Below, one piece after another: positions 19,158 to 31,266 of a stretch of DNA of 64,000 nucleotides. Below the pieces are notes generated by a model that was not told where the DNA came from, searched no databases, and saw nothing but the letters and a program-made list of their open reading frames with translations. The stretch lies in NCBI GenBank assembly GCA_963756185.1, contig CAVWMS010000012.1, positions 1 to 64,000 on the forward strand, read 5' to 3'. The position numbers and the translations under genes were made by a program. This stretch comes from DATAXI01 sp963756185 (GTDB lineage: Bacteria > Verrucomicrobiota > Verrucomicrobiia > Chthoniobacterales > Chthoniobacteraceae). Position 1 is the stretch's first letter; each line of letters starts with the position of its first letter.

Positions 19158-19850
19158 CTACTCCTCCGTGACCCGGTACCCAAAGCCGCGGATCGTCTCG
19201 ATGCAATCGGCTCCCGGGCCCAGTTTTTCCCGGAGCCGCCGCACGTGGGTGTCCACCGTGCGGGTATCGATCACGCTCTCGTAGCCCCACACCTCGTTCA
19301 GCAGGCCGTCGCGGCTTTGCACCCGGCCCCGCCGCTCGATGAGCAGGCTCAGCAGCTTGAATTCCGTGGCCGTCAGTCCCACCTGTTTGCCCCGCACCCG
19401 CACCGCGTGACGCTCCCGGTCCACCGTGATGTGCCCCGCCTTCAACTGCGAGTCGACGTGGTTCGACGCGGGTTGACTGCGCCGCAGCACCGACTTCACC
19501 CGCAGCACCAGCTCCCGCGGGCTGAACGGCTTGGTCATGTAATCGTCCGCGCCCAACTCGAGGCCCGTGATCCGGTCCGGCTCCTCGGCCTTCGCCGTCA
19601 GCATGATGAGCGGGATGCGGGTGGTCGCCGCGTCCGCCTTCAAAAGTTTGCACACCTCCAGCCCGCTCATGCCCGCCAGCATGATATCGAGGACTATCAG
19701 GCTCGGCGAATCCTCCCGGGCGCACCGCATCGCCTCGGGACCGTTCTCCGCGTTCACAGGCACGAAACCGGCGTTCCGCAGGTGAAGGCTCACCAGCTCC
19801 TGCACATCCGCTTCATCCTCGGCGATTAATATTTTTTCGCCGTGAGTCAT
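19158..19850 (-). CDS. OmpR/PhoB-family response regulator
   Basis: A receiver domain with acidic pocket EDE, phospho-acceptor Asp55 in LIVLDIMLAG, and the Thr/Lys switch residues in MLTAKAEEPD and MTKPFSPRE. A winged-helix DNA-binding domain follows, ending RTVDTHVRRLREKLG and GFGYRV. 230 aa from ATG 19850. Forms an operon with the PhoR-like kinase. A phosphate role is only suggested by similarity. Confidence 0.93.
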   Translation of the reverse strand: MTHGEKILIAEDEADVQELVSLHLRNAGFVPVNAENGPEAMRCAREDSPSLIVLDIMLAGMSGLEVCKLLKADAATTRIPLIMLTAKAEEPDRITGLELGADDYMTKPFSPRELVLRVKSVLRRSQPASNHVDSQLKAGHITVDRERHAVRVRGKQVGLTATEFKLLSLLIERRGRVQSRDGLLNEVWGYESVIDTRTVDTHVRRLREKLGPGADCIETIRGFGYRVTEE

Positions 19851-20032
19851 GCACGGTCCCTTACCGCACCCACCCCGTTTTGGCAAGCATCAGCCGGTTC
19901 CCTCCTCGGAAGATTCTGCGCCGCACCCCGGACCGCTCGCGCGTTTCAATATAAAATCATTAAAAAAGTGCATTGCCTCTCCCTGTCCAGCCATTATCAT
20001 CCGCCGCTTTTCTCTTCGCGCGCTATCCCCTT

Positions 20033-22171
<2,139 letters not shown>

Positions 22172-22260
22172 CTTCCTCTGCCTTCTCCGGCCCGCCAAAA
22201 AGAATTGGGCATTGGCGCGCCGGCCCCTCTATCGTGCCTTCCGCATCGGATGTTCCGCGC

Positions 22261-23475
22261 ATGAAATCGCTCTTCCTCACCAACGAATATCCTCCCAACG
22301 TTTACGGCGGCGCCGGGGTTCACGTAGATTATCTCTCCCGCGAACTCGCGAAACTCATGGACGTCGAGGTCCGCTGTTTCGGCAGCCAGGATGAAACGCT
22401 CGATCACCTGCGCGTCCGCGGCTTCGGCCTCGATCCTCCGGATGGACCGCGCCGAAGAATCTCCACTCCGTCTTTGGCGCCGTCCGCCGGTGCACCGATT
22501 TCAACACCACCGCCATCGATGCCGACGTGGTCCATTGCCACACCTGGTACACCCATTTCGGCGGCATCCTCGCAAAGCTCAATTACGGCATCCCGCTCGT
22601 CATCACCAGCGCACTCGCTCGAGCCGCTGCGCCCGTGGAAACGCGAGCAGCTCGGCGGCGGCTACGATTTTTCCTGCTGGGTCGAGCGCACCGCCATGCA
22701 AATGGCCGACGCGGTCATCGCCGTCTCGAAGGAATCGAAGGCCGACGTGCTGCGCCTCTTCGACATTCCCGCCGAGCGCATCCACATCATTTACAACGGC
22801 ATCGACACCGGCGAATACCGGCGCACCACGGAAGGAGGCCGCGCTGCGCCGTTACGGCATCGATCCGGCGGCGCCGTTCGTTCTCTTCGTCGGGCCGCAT
22901 CGCGCGGCAAAAAGGAATCATCCATCTCGTCAACGCCATCCAGTACATGGACCCCGGCTTCCAGGTCGTCCTTTGCGCCGGCGCGCCCGATACGCCGGAG
23001 ATCGCCGCGGAAATGAAGGCCGCCGTCGCCGCCGCCCAGGCCCGAGCGCAAGGGGTCATCTGGGTTCGCGAGATGGTCGAACAAGGCCGAGCGTCATCCA
23101 GCTTTACTCCCATGCCGCCGCATTTTGCTGCCCCTCCATTTACGAGCCCTTCGGCATCATCAACCTCGAGGCCATGGCGTGCGAGACCCCGGTCGTCGCC
23201 AGCGCCGTCGGTGGCATCAAGGAAGTTGTTGTCGATGGTGAGACCGGATTCCTCGTCCCGCTCGATCAATTGAACGAGAGCCCGTTCGAGCCGGTCGATC
23301 CCGGCCAATTCGCGCGCGATCTCGCCGCAAAGATCAACCTCCTCATGTCCGATGCCGACTTGCGCGCCCGCTTTCGGCAAAGCCGGCCGCCGCCGCGCCG
23401 AGGAATTGTTTTCATGGAAAGCGATCGCCGGCCCAAACGCGAGACCTTTACGTGTCACTCATCAAGAAAAAATGA
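22261..23475 (+). CDS. glgA: Glycogen synthase, GT4/actinobacterial GlgA-like (frameshifted)
   Basis: GT-B transferase resembling the short glycogen synthase of actinobacteria. Reads MKSLFLTNEYPPNVYGGAG, then after a shift near 22440 DADVVHCHTWYTHFGG, VIAVSKESKADVLRLF, VLFVGRIARQKGI and the donor motif SIYEPFGIINLEAMACETPV. Further shifts lie near 22615, 22840, 22900, 23085 and 23385; the true end is YVSLIKKK followed by TGA at 23475. About 405 aa. Together with glgC at 46.9 kb it implies glycogen storage. Choice of donor (ADP- or UDP-glucose) is inferred from family. Confidence 0.83.
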
Positions 23476-23501
23476 AGACAAATTCGAAATGACGGGACGA
23501 A

Positions 23502-23638
23502 ATTCGAAATTCGAAATTCGAAATTCGAAGGATTTGGCGCGCTCCGCGCGCACGGATTTTTCTGTTGGGTCGTTCCACCTCCCGCCGCGCCACCCGCGCT
23601 GCCGCCCATTCGAATTTCGAATTTCGAATTTCGAATTT
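23502..23638. repeat. Perfect inverted repeat of ATTCGAA heptads
   Basis: Four exact ATTCGAA copies (23502-23529) face four exact inverted copies (23609-23636), giving 28-bp perfect arms around a GC-rich loop of about 80 bases. It sits between glgA and obgE and its right arm ends eight bases before the obgE start. As at 6264-6392, the left heptads are followed by GAAGGATTTG. Confidence 0.92.
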
Positions 23639-23645
23639 TCCAACC

Positions 23646-24767
23646 ATGTTCGTTGACCAGATCAAAGTTCACGCAATAGCGGGCGAAGGCGGCGACGGCT
23701 GCGTTTCGTTCCGGCGTGAGAAATTCGTCCCGAAGGGCGGTCCCAATGGCGGCGACGGCGGGCGCGGCGGCGACATCATCCTGCTGGCCGACACCCAGAC
23801 CGATAACCTGGCCGCTTTTTTCTACGAGCCCATCATCCGCGGCGGCGAGGGCGAGAATGGCATGGGCAAAAATCTCTACGGCCGCGGCGCGAAACCGAAA
23901 TATGTCCGCGTGCCCCTCGGCACCCTCGTTTACCGCATCCATCACGACGCCCCGGCTGCCGCACCTCCGCCAAAGCGGAGCGCCACATATTACAACCTCG
24001 GATCGGAAGCGCCCGAGCCCGAGGCGCCGCCCAAAAAAGGGATCGATATTCACGCGCCCGGCATCGAGTTGATCGCCGATCTCGATCAGCCCGGCCAGGA
24101 ATTCCTGCTTTGCAAGGGAGGCGACGGCGGCAAAGGCAACGTCCATTTCAAGAGCTCGACCAACCGCATCCCGCGCGAGTCCACTCCGGGCCAGCCCGGC
24201 GAGGAAGGCGATTTCATCTTCGAGCTGCGCACCATCGCCGATGCCGGCCTCGTCGGTTATCCCAATGCCGGCAAATCCACGCTCCTCAGCCGCATCTCAT
24301 CGGCCCATCCAAAGGTCGCGCCGTATCCCTTCACCACGCTCCATCCCATCATCGGCGTCGTCGAGTTTCCCGGCTATGCCCGCGCCACCGTTGCAGATAT
24401 TCCCGGCCTCATCGAGGGCGCTCATCTCAACGTCGGCCTCGGCCACGAATTCCTCCGCCACATCGTCCGCTGCAAGGCCCTGCTCTTCGTCCTCGACATG
24501 GCCGGCAGCGAGGGCCGCAGCCCCATCGCCGATCTCGCCACGCTGCGCGAGGAGCTGAAGCTCCACGATCCGACCCTTGCCAAAAAGCCGTGGATCGTGA
24601 TCGCAAACAAAATGGACCTCCCCGGCGCCGCCGAAAATCTGAAGGCCTTCAGGCGCCGCTTCCGCAAACGCGAAGTCATCCCCATCTCCGCCGCCGGTGG
24701 CGAGGGCATTGAAACATTGAAAGCGCGCCTGAGCGAATTGCTGACCCAGCCGGCCGGCTCCGCGTAG
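23646..24767 (+). CDS. obgE: Obg family GTPase
   Basis: Ribosome-associated GTPase. The Gly-rich Obg domain begins FVDQIKVHAIAGEGGDG; the G domain has GYPNAGKSTLL, DIPGLIEGAH and NKMD. 373 aa. An insertion of about 35 residues rich in Ala, Pro and Glu (101-135) splits the Obg domain where most homologues have a short turn. Nearly all the coding frame upstream of ATG 23646 is the heptad repeat, so the start is certain. Confidence 0.95.
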   Translation: MFVDQIKVHAIAGEGGDGCVSFRREKFVPKGGPNGGDGGRGGDIILLADTQTDNLAAFFYEPIIRGGEGENGMGKNLYGRGAKPKYVRVPLGTLVYRIHHDAPAAAPPPKRSATYYNLGSEAPEPEAPPKKGIDIHAPGIELIADLDQPGQEFLLCKGGDGGKGNVHFKSSTNRIPRESTPGQPGEEGDFIFELRTIADAGLVGYPNAGKSTLLSRISSAHPKVAPYPFTTLHPIIGVVEFPGYARATVADIPGLIEGAHLNVGLGHEFLRHIVRCKALLFVLDMAGSEGRSPIADLATLREELKLHDPTLAKKPWIVIANKMDLPGAAENLKAFRRRFRKREVIPISAAGGEGIETLKARLSELLTQPAGSA

Positions 24768-24775
24768 TTGCGGCG

Positions 24776-25243
24776 TCAGTTCCACCGGTGCCGCGTGACG
24801 AAGTCAACCTGCCTCAGTTTTCCCTCATGCCCGCCCATCGCGGATAGATCGCGGCAGCCGTGGATGTGCTCGATCCACGTCCGTAATTCTACGAGGTCGA
24901 ATGGCTTTTCCATGATCCCGGCGACTTCCAGCCTCCGGTATTCCTCTTCGTCGATTCTCCCGGCATAGGCCGTGACTACGACGATTTCCCCCAGGAATCC
25001 GCGCTCCCGCAGCCTCCGAACCAGATCCACTCCCGATACCCGCACCATCAAATGATCGGTGATGACGAGGTCGAACCGGACGTCTCCCCTCTCGAACATG
25101 CCGAGCGCCTCCTCGCCGTCGCTCGCCAGGTAGCCGCGATGCCCGGCCAGGCTCAGGACGGCATTGAGCGCCGACCTGCTCGCCGCTTCGTCGTCGACAA
25201 CCAGGATGTTCAGGTGCTTGTTGCTGGGCTGCGTCAAATTCAC
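24776..25243 (-). CDS. Stand-alone response-regulator receiver protein
   Basis: A single receiver domain: acidic pair in ILVVDDEAASR, phospho-acceptor in DLVITDHLMV, switch Thr in VVVTAYAG and Lys in IMEKPFDL. About 155 aa, with a short basic tail and no output domain, so it probably acts by protein contact. GTG 25243 is the most plausible start; the frame remains open to 25336 but that upstream part is not receiver-like. Converges on obgE and diverges from the next gene. No kinase is adjacent. Confidence 0.82.
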   Translation of the reverse strand: MNLTQPSNKHLNILVVDDEAASRSALNAVLSLAGHRGYLASDGEEALGMFERGDVRFDLVITDHLMVRVSGVDLVRRLRERGFLGEIVVVTAYAGRIDEEEYRRLEVAGIMEKPFDLVELRTWIEHIHGCRDLSAMGGHEGKLRQVDFVTRHRWN

Positions 25244-25353
25244 AATTCTGGTATAGCATAGCCCATTCCAACCCCCGCCGCATCTCCTCCGCGACAGTTG
25301 ACGCTCCTCTGCCGCGCGCATACGGTTGAGCCGCAACTTTCACCCAATACCGC

Positions 25354-25785
25354 ATGCAAAAAATAGGCTTTTCGGAGGCCGTTGACCACATCCTGCAGGA
25401 AGATCCGCGATTTCATCGCGACGTTTACGCCTTCGTCCGGGACGCGCTCGATTTCACTGTCAAGCAGCAGAAGAGAAACAAGGAGGGTGTCTCGCATCAT
25501 GTCTCGCCGGGCCAGCTCCTGGACGGCATACGCGTTTTTGCCCTCAAGGAGTTTGGCCCCATGGTTCCCACCGTTTTCGGTTACTGGAACGTCCATTCCT
25601 GCGAGGACCTGGGCCACATCGTCTTCAACATGATTCGCAAGGAAATCCTCGGCAAAAACGATTCCGATACGATCGATCAATTCCGCAACGGGTACGATTT
25701 CCACCAGGCGTTCGTGGTCCCGTACCTGCCCGGCGCAGCCGCGCCGGCAAAGCCCGCGTCCCAGCCCGCCGGGACCGGCTCATAA
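25354..25785 (+). CDS. Minf_1886 family conserved protein
   Basis: 143 aa, soluble. Matches by recollection a small family named after a Methylacidiphilum gene and common in Verrucomicrobia and Planctomycetes: a helical N-terminus (AYAFVRDALDF-like text), then HVSPGQLLDGIRVFALKEFG and VFGYWNVHSCEDLGHIVFN. Function unknown. The final 20 residues are an Ala/Pro tail. One of the best taxonomic hints in the window. Confidence 0.8.
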   Translation: MQKIGFSEAVDHILQEDPRFHRDVYAFVRDALDFTVKQQKRNKEGVSHHVSPGQLLDGIRVFALKEFGPMVPTVFGYWNVHSCEDLGHIVFNMIRKEILGKNDSDTIDQFRNGYDFHQAFVVPYLPGAAAPAKPASQPAGTGS

Positions 25786-25814
25786 CCTCCGTCTCACTTC
25801 CGTCTCACGCCGCC

Positions 25815-28466
25815 ATGCTCTTATCGGGCTCGCCATCCAAATCGTCTCATCATCAGCCCAGCGGGCCAAATGGCTCGCCGCGCGCCCACGCGCCGTCGCG
25901 CCCGGCCGGCAAATCGGAGATGCACATTCCCCCGGTGACCGCGCAATCCTGGACGCTCGGCAACGGCCTCACCGTCATCGTTCAGGAGGATCACTCCGCG
26001 CCCGTCGCCAGCCTCCAGGCATGGTGCGGCACCGGCAGCATCCATGAGGATGAGCGGCTCGGCTCCGGGCTCTCGCACATCCTCGAGCACATGCTCTTCA
26101 AAGGCACCGCCACGCGCGGCTCGAGCGAGTTTGCCCTCAAGATCCAGGACCAGGGCGGCTATATCAACGCCTACACCTCCTACGACCGCACGGTTTATTG
26201 GATCGACATCCCATCAAAGGGTGTCGCCGCCGCGCTCGACCTCCTCGCCGACGCGATGATGAACTCGACGCTGCCGCTGGAGGAGTTCGACAAGGAGCAG
26301 GAGGTCATCCGGCGCGAATTCGCTATGGGCTTCGACGACCCCGATCGCATGGCCGCGCTCCAGCTCATGGCCGCCGCCTACCAGGTCCATCCCTACCGCC
26401 TCCCGGTCATCGGCTACCTCGATATTCACGACCAGCTCCGGCGTGACGATGTGATGGCGTACTACAAGCGCCGCTACGTCCCGAACAACCTCTTCTTCGT
26501 CGTGGCCGGCGACGTTGACGCCGGCGCCATCCGCGCCCAGCTCGAACAATATTTTTCGAAGTACCCGCGCAAGAGCCTGCCTCCCGTCTTCATCCCGCAG
26601 GAGCCGCCGCAGCTCGGTAAACGCCGGTGCGACACCGAGTTCGCCACGGAGCTGACCCGGCTCAACCTCGCCTGGCACATCCCCTCGGTCACCAGCCCGG
26701 ACACGCCCGCGCTCGATCTCCTCTCGACCATCCTCGGCGATGGCGCCAGCTCCCGCCTCAACCAGCGCATCCGCGAGCAACTCGGCCTCGTCAGCTCGAT
26801 TTCCGCTTCCTGTTACATCCCCGGCGATCCCGGCCTCTTCGGCATCGACGCCATCCTCGAACCCGGCAATCGCGAGGCGGTCGAAAAGGCCATCGCAGCC
26901 GTCATCGCGGAGCTCAAGGCGCGCGGCGTCACCGCGGCGGAAATCAAAAAGGCGAAGCGCCGCGCCGTCAGCATTCATTTCAATTCGCTCACCACCATGC
27001 GCGGCATCGCCTCGGACCTCGGCTCGAACTGGCTGCTGACGCGCAACCTCGGATTTCTCGGGCGAGTACCTGGCCGCCCTCCGGCGCGTCACCGCGGCCG
27101 ATATCCGGCGCGTCCTCGGGACTCACCTCGTCGAGGCAAATCTCACCGTCTCCTCGCTCAATCCTCGAGGCTCGCTCAGGAAATCCGCCGCCAAAAATGA
27201 CGCTTCCGCCGCGGGCGAAATCCAGAAATTTGTCCTCCCGAATGGCCTTCGCCTGCTCGTTCGTGAGGATTCCCGCCTGCCGCTCGTCTCGATGGTCGCC
27301 ACGTTCAGGGCCGGCATCCTGGCCGAGACACCGGCGAACAACGGCATCACCAGGCTCTGCTCGCGCGTCCTCCTCAAGGGGACCAGGACGCGCACCGCGG
27401 CGAAAATCGCCGGCCAGATCGAATCGCTCGGCGGCTCGTTCGGCGCCGATTCCGGCAACAACTCCATGAGCGTCGCCCTGCGCGTGCTCGAGCCCGACGT
27501 CGCCACCGGCATCGAAATTCTCTCCGACATCCTGCTTAACCCTCTCTTTCCGGAAAGGGAGATCGCACTCGAAAAGCAATCGCAAATTACCGCGATCAAG
27601 GCCGAGGACGAAGCCGTCACCACCACCGCGCGCAACATCATGCGCCACGCCCTTTTTGCCGGCCATCCTTACAGCCTGCGCTCCAATGGCTCTCCCGAAA
27701 CCGTAGCCGCGCTCACCCGCGACGCCATTGCCCGCTTCCACCGCCAGAACGTCGTTGGGAAAAACGGCGTCATCGCCATTTTCGGCAACGTGAAAGCCGC
27801 TGCCGTGAAGGCCCTCGCCACCCGGCTCTTCGCTTCCATGCCCGCCGGCAGGGACGCCCTCGCTTCGCCGCCGCGGCCTGCCCCTTTCACCAGGTCGAAG
27901 ACCGTCCGAGGAGCGGCGCAAAAAAGCGCAGGCTGTCCTCATGGTCGCCTATCGCGGCGCCGATATCTTCAGCCCGGACCGCCCGGCGCTCGAGCTGATC
28001 GACGAGGCATGCAGCGACCTCGGCTCCCGTTTCTTCATGCGAATCCGTGAAAAGATGGGCCTCGCCTATTTCGTTGGCGCCTCGCAGTTGGTCGGGCCTC
28101 GTCCCCGGTCCGTTCGCCTTTTACCTCGGCACCGCCCCGCAAAAGCTCGAAGCGGTCCAGGCGGAGATGCTCGACGAAATCGACCGCCTCGCCGCAGGCG
28201 GTCTCACGGCGGAGGAGCTCGCCCGCGCGAAGCAAAAGGCCATCGGCCAGGAGGAGATCCGCAACCAGAGCCAGGACGCTCTTGCCTATTCCTGCGCGCT
28301 CGATGAACTCTACGGCATCGGCTACGACTACTTTAAAGGCGAGCGGGCGCGCATCGAGGCCGTCACCCTTGGCGAAATAAAACGCGTCGCGCGCAAATAC
28401 TTTTTGAATAAGCCGCGCGTGATAGCCGTCGTCTCGCCCGACCCTTCTTCCACTCCCAACCCCTGA
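25815..28466 (+). CDS. Double-module M16 zinc peptidase (frameshifted)
   Basis: Tandem insulinase/processing-peptidase protein of about 880 aa. The N-terminal module has the zinc motif HILEH (about 88-92, in SHILEHMLFKGTATRG) and the downstream acidic helix. The C-terminal module starts near nt 27225 (QKFVLPNGLRLLVRED) and has NGITRLCSRVLLKGT where the HxxEH should be, so it is the inactive half of the clamshell. Frame changes near 27055, 27910 and 28100 can be bridged by homology; the first needs one T removed from TTT. ATG 25920 is an alternative start. Probably periplasmic or processing role; substrate unknown. Confidence 0.87.
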
Positions 28467-28494
28467 CCAAAACCAAAGCAAGGACCCAGAGATT

Positions 28495-28932
28495 ATGGCT
28501 GAACTGCAAGATGCTCCCGAATCGGGCGAAATGGCCCAGCGCTTCATCGAATTGGTGATGATGCAAGCGCAAAACGCCGCATATGCCCTCGGGCAGATCC
28601 CTCACCCGGAAACCAACGAAGCTCCCGTCAACATCGAACTGGCCCGCCTCTTCATCGATCAACTCCTCGTTCTCAGGAACAAGACCCGCAACAACCTGAG
28701 CGCCGAGGAACAGGCAATCCTCAACAACACCATCTCGAACCTCCAGATGCTTTTCGTCGAGGTCTCCCAGGGCCAGGGCGCCGCCGGCAATGGCGATGCC
28801 GAGGCGGCCGCCGTGGAGCCCGCTCCAGCTCCCGAGGCCGAGGCCGCGCCCGCGCCTCCCGCGGCCGCCGAACCCGCCGCGCCGCCCGCCGAGGAGTCGC
28901 GCAAGAAATTCACCAAGAGTTACGGCGCCTGA
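28495..28932 (+). CDS. DUF1844 domain protein
   Basis: 145 aa. Residues 1-80 carry the DUF1844 pattern (FIELVMMQAQNAAYALGQIP, then IDQLLVLRNKTRNNLSAEE), followed by an Ala/Pro/Glu-rich linker and a Lys-rich end. Family function is unknown. It stands 28 bp after the M16 gene. Confidence 0.85.
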   Translation: MAELQDAPESGEMAQRFIELVMMQAQNAAYALGQIPHPETNEAPVNIELARLFIDQLLVLRNKTRNNLSAEEQAILNNTISNLQMLFVEVSQGQGAAGNGDAEAAAVEPAPAPEAEAAPAPPAAAEPAAPPAEESRKKFTKSYGA

Positions 28933-29117
28933 GGCCCGGGGGCGAAAAGCATCAACCCGCAGATTGACACCGATTCCCGCAGCTTTGCCGCAGGCGGACG
29001 CAGGCCAACAAATGCTGAATTGCCGGCAATTTTCGCCCGGACGCGGCGGTTTCGTCCGTTTAATTTGCCTTTTTCCGCGCCAATGCGTGGATCCATGACC
29101 GCCGCTCCATCCGTACC

Positions 29118-29936
29118 GTGAAGCGCAAGCCGCTCAAAATCCAATCCTGCACGCTGGGCGGCCCCGATCCGCTTTTCATTCTCGGCCCCTGCGTCATCGA
29201 GTCCGAGGCGTTCCTGCGCCGCATCGCCCGCAAGCTCAAGCGCATCGCTGGCGACGCCGGCGTCCAGTTCGTCCTCAAGGCCTCGTACGACAAGGCAAAC
29301 CGCACCTCGGTCAAATCCTTTCGCGGTCCCGGCGTCGAGCGCGGCTGCGCCCTCCTGGCCGAGGTCGGCGCGGAGATCGGCGTCCCCGTCACCACCGACG
29401 TCCATTCGCCCGCCGAGGCGGAAATCGCGGGCAAATACATCGATATTCTGCAAATTCCCGCGTTTTTATGCCGCCAGACCGACCTGCTCCTCGCCGCCGC
29501 CGCCACCGGGCGCGTAGTCAACGTGAAGAAAGGCCAGTTTCTCGCCCCGTGGGACCTTTCGAACATCGCCGAAAAAATCGAATCTGCCGGGAGTCGCCGT
29601 TACTTTTTCACCGAGCGCGGTGTCACATTCGGGTACAACAATCTCGTGGCGGACATGCGCGCTCTCTATTGGATTCGCGAGGCCGGTTATCACGTCGTTT
29701 TCGATGCCACCCATTCCGTCCAGCGGCCAGGCGGCGCGGGCAGTTCCACCTCCGGCGACGGCGTCCTGGCGCCTGTGCTGGCCCGTGCGGCGGTGGCTGC
29801 TGGTTGCGACGGAGTTTTCATCGAAACCCACGAAAATCCGGCGCGGGCGCTTTCCGATGGACCGAACCAGGTTCCATTGGCAAAACTGGCCGCGCTATTG
29901 ACAACTTTGCGCATATTGCATGAAACCGTCCGGTAA
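29118..29936 (+). CDS. kdsA: KDO-8-phosphate synthase, metal-dependent type
   Basis: Condenses phosphoenolpyruvate with arabinose-5-phosphate, first committed step to the LPS inner-core sugar KDO. Seen: FILGPCVIESE, KASYDKANRTSVKSFRGPG, VTTDVHSPAEAE, QIPAFLCRQTDLL and FDATHSVQRPGG. Cys25 in GPCVIES marks the metal-dependent class; the E. coli type has Asn here. GTG 29118 start, 272 aa. Overlaps the LptC-like gene by 17 bp, which puts KDO synthesis and LPS export in one operon. Confidence 0.95.
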   Translation: MKRKPLKIQSCTLGGPDPLFILGPCVIESEAFLRRIARKLKRIAGDAGVQFVLKASYDKANRTSVKSFRGPGVERGCALLAEVGAEIGVPVTTDVHSPAEAEIAGKYIDILQIPAFLCRQTDLLLAAAATGRVVNVKKGQFLAPWDLSNIAEKIESAGSRRYFFTERGVTFGYNNLVADMRALYWIREAGYHVVFDATHSVQRPGGAGSSTSGDGVLAPVLARAAVAAGCDGVFIETHENPARALSDGPNQVPLAKLAALLTTLRILHETVR

Positions 29937-30528
29937 GAAGTATGGGATATTCAAAAGCGCGCTCACGACAGGCGTTTTCCTGGCCGCGCTCGCGGCCATG
30001 GGCCCGCGCGGATGGGCCGGCGACCAACCGGGCGCCTCCCCGTCGGCGGCTGCTTCGGCTTCTCCCAGCCCGCGCCGGTTTAAGATACCGATTCCGATCA
30101 ACCATGACGCGAAAGGTGTGCGCTTTCCGATTTTCGACACGCGCGGCAGGCTCCAGATGTACTTCATCATCTCCAAGGGCTTCCGGGTCGATGCAGACCA
30201 TCTCGATATGAAAAACGCCTACATGCAGACCTATGATGAGCACCAGACGCCCGATGCCACGATTTTCATGACCCGCTCCCTGCTGAACCTGAATACCCGG
30301 ATCGTCACCAGCGATGTCCCGGTGATCATCCGCCGCTCCGACTTCGAGATCACCGGCCAGAAAATGGTCTTCAACACGCAGACCCACAAGGGAGAGATGA
30401 CCGGGCACGTCCACATGGTCATCTATAACCGCCAGCCCGCCACGGCGCCCGCCGCCGCGCCCAGCCCCACCACCAACCCGTCGCCCATCGCCGCAACGTC
30501 TCCCCGGCCCGGCGCATCTCCTCATTGA
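29920..30528 (+). CDS. LptC-like periplasmic LPS-export protein
   Basis: 202 aa with an N-terminal hydrophobic segment, a Ser/Pro/Ala linker and an OstA/LptC-type beta domain (IPIPINHDAKGVRFPIFD, then MTRSLLNLNTRIVTSDVPVI). Position between kdsA and the lptA/lptB pair supports an LptC role, bridging the ABC transporter and LptA. Similarity to classical LptC is weak, so the symbol is withheld. Ends with a Pro/Ala/Ser tail. Confidence 0.68.
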   Translation: MKPSGKKYGIFKSALTTGVFLAALAAMGPRGWAGDQPGASPSAAASASPSPRRFKIPIPINHDAKGVRFPIFDTRGRLQMYFIISKGFRVDADHLDMKNAYMQTYDEHQTPDATIFMTRSLLNLNTRIVTSDVPVIIRRSDFEITGQKMVFNTQTHKGEMTGHVHMVIYNRQPATAPAAAPSPTTNPSPIAATSPRPGASPH

Positions 30529-30531
30529 CTA

Positions 30532-31266
30532 ATGAAGACTTTTTTTTGCGGCCTACTTCTCGCGCTCCTCTCCGGGTATCCGCTTTTCGCCCAGACATTT
30601 GTGTCCGAAAGCCAGTCCGGTTTCGCCCCAGCCTCACCCAGCCCTTCGCTGGAGGGGAAAAAGCCTGCCGTTGCCGCGCCGCAGGGTCCCACCATCATCG
30701 ACTCCCAGGCCATGGATTACGATGAAAAGACCCGCATCGCCATCTTCACCGGAGACGATTACGGGGTTTACGTCCAGGATCCGCAGTTCAAGATTTACTG
30801 CGACAAGCTGACCGCTTTCATGCGCAAAGGCGCCGGCTCGGCCCCGCTCAAGGGAAGCACCCGTGCCCAAGCCGAGCCCCGGGGACAAAGCCGACGCCGC
30901 CACCCAGAAGGCCAGCGGCCTCCAGCGGGCCATTGCCGAAGGGAACGCGGACCAGCCGGTCGTCATCGTCCAGGACAAACCGGCGGCAAATGGCGAACAA
31001 CCGCAGCACAATGTTGGCATCGCGCAAAAAGCCGACTACAATTCGGACACAGGTGACATCATCTTGAGCGGCTGGCCCCGCGTGTCCCAGGGGATCAACA
31101 CCCAAATCGCCACCTCTGGGACGACCGTCATGATCATGAACAAGTCGCCCACACCATCGCGACCAATCGGTCCCAGCCGCACGCGTGATCCAGGAGTCAG
31201 CCCAAGGAAACCGGAACCAACTCCGCGGCGGCGGCGGATCAAACTCCAGCCTCTCCACCACAGTGA
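30532..31266 (+). CDS. lptA: LptA/OstA-like periplasmic LPS-binding protein (frameshifted)
   Basis: Signal peptide (MKTFFCGLLLALLSGYPLFA), then an OstA beta domain: AMDYDEKTRIAIFTGDDYGVY, DPQFKIYCDKLTAFM, and after a shift near 30860 AQKADYNSDTGDIILSGWPRV and ATSGTTVMIMNKS. Two more shifts near 31170-31195 lead to the end SAAAADQTPASPPQ and a stop at 31264-31266. The shift at 30860 is repaired by adding one C to CCC. The stop overlaps the lptB ATG. About 245 aa. Confidence 0.78.

Noticed and set aside
29920..30528. Confident lptC label
   Set aside because: Context and an OstA-like beta pattern support it, but sequence similarity is too weak to give the symbol outright.
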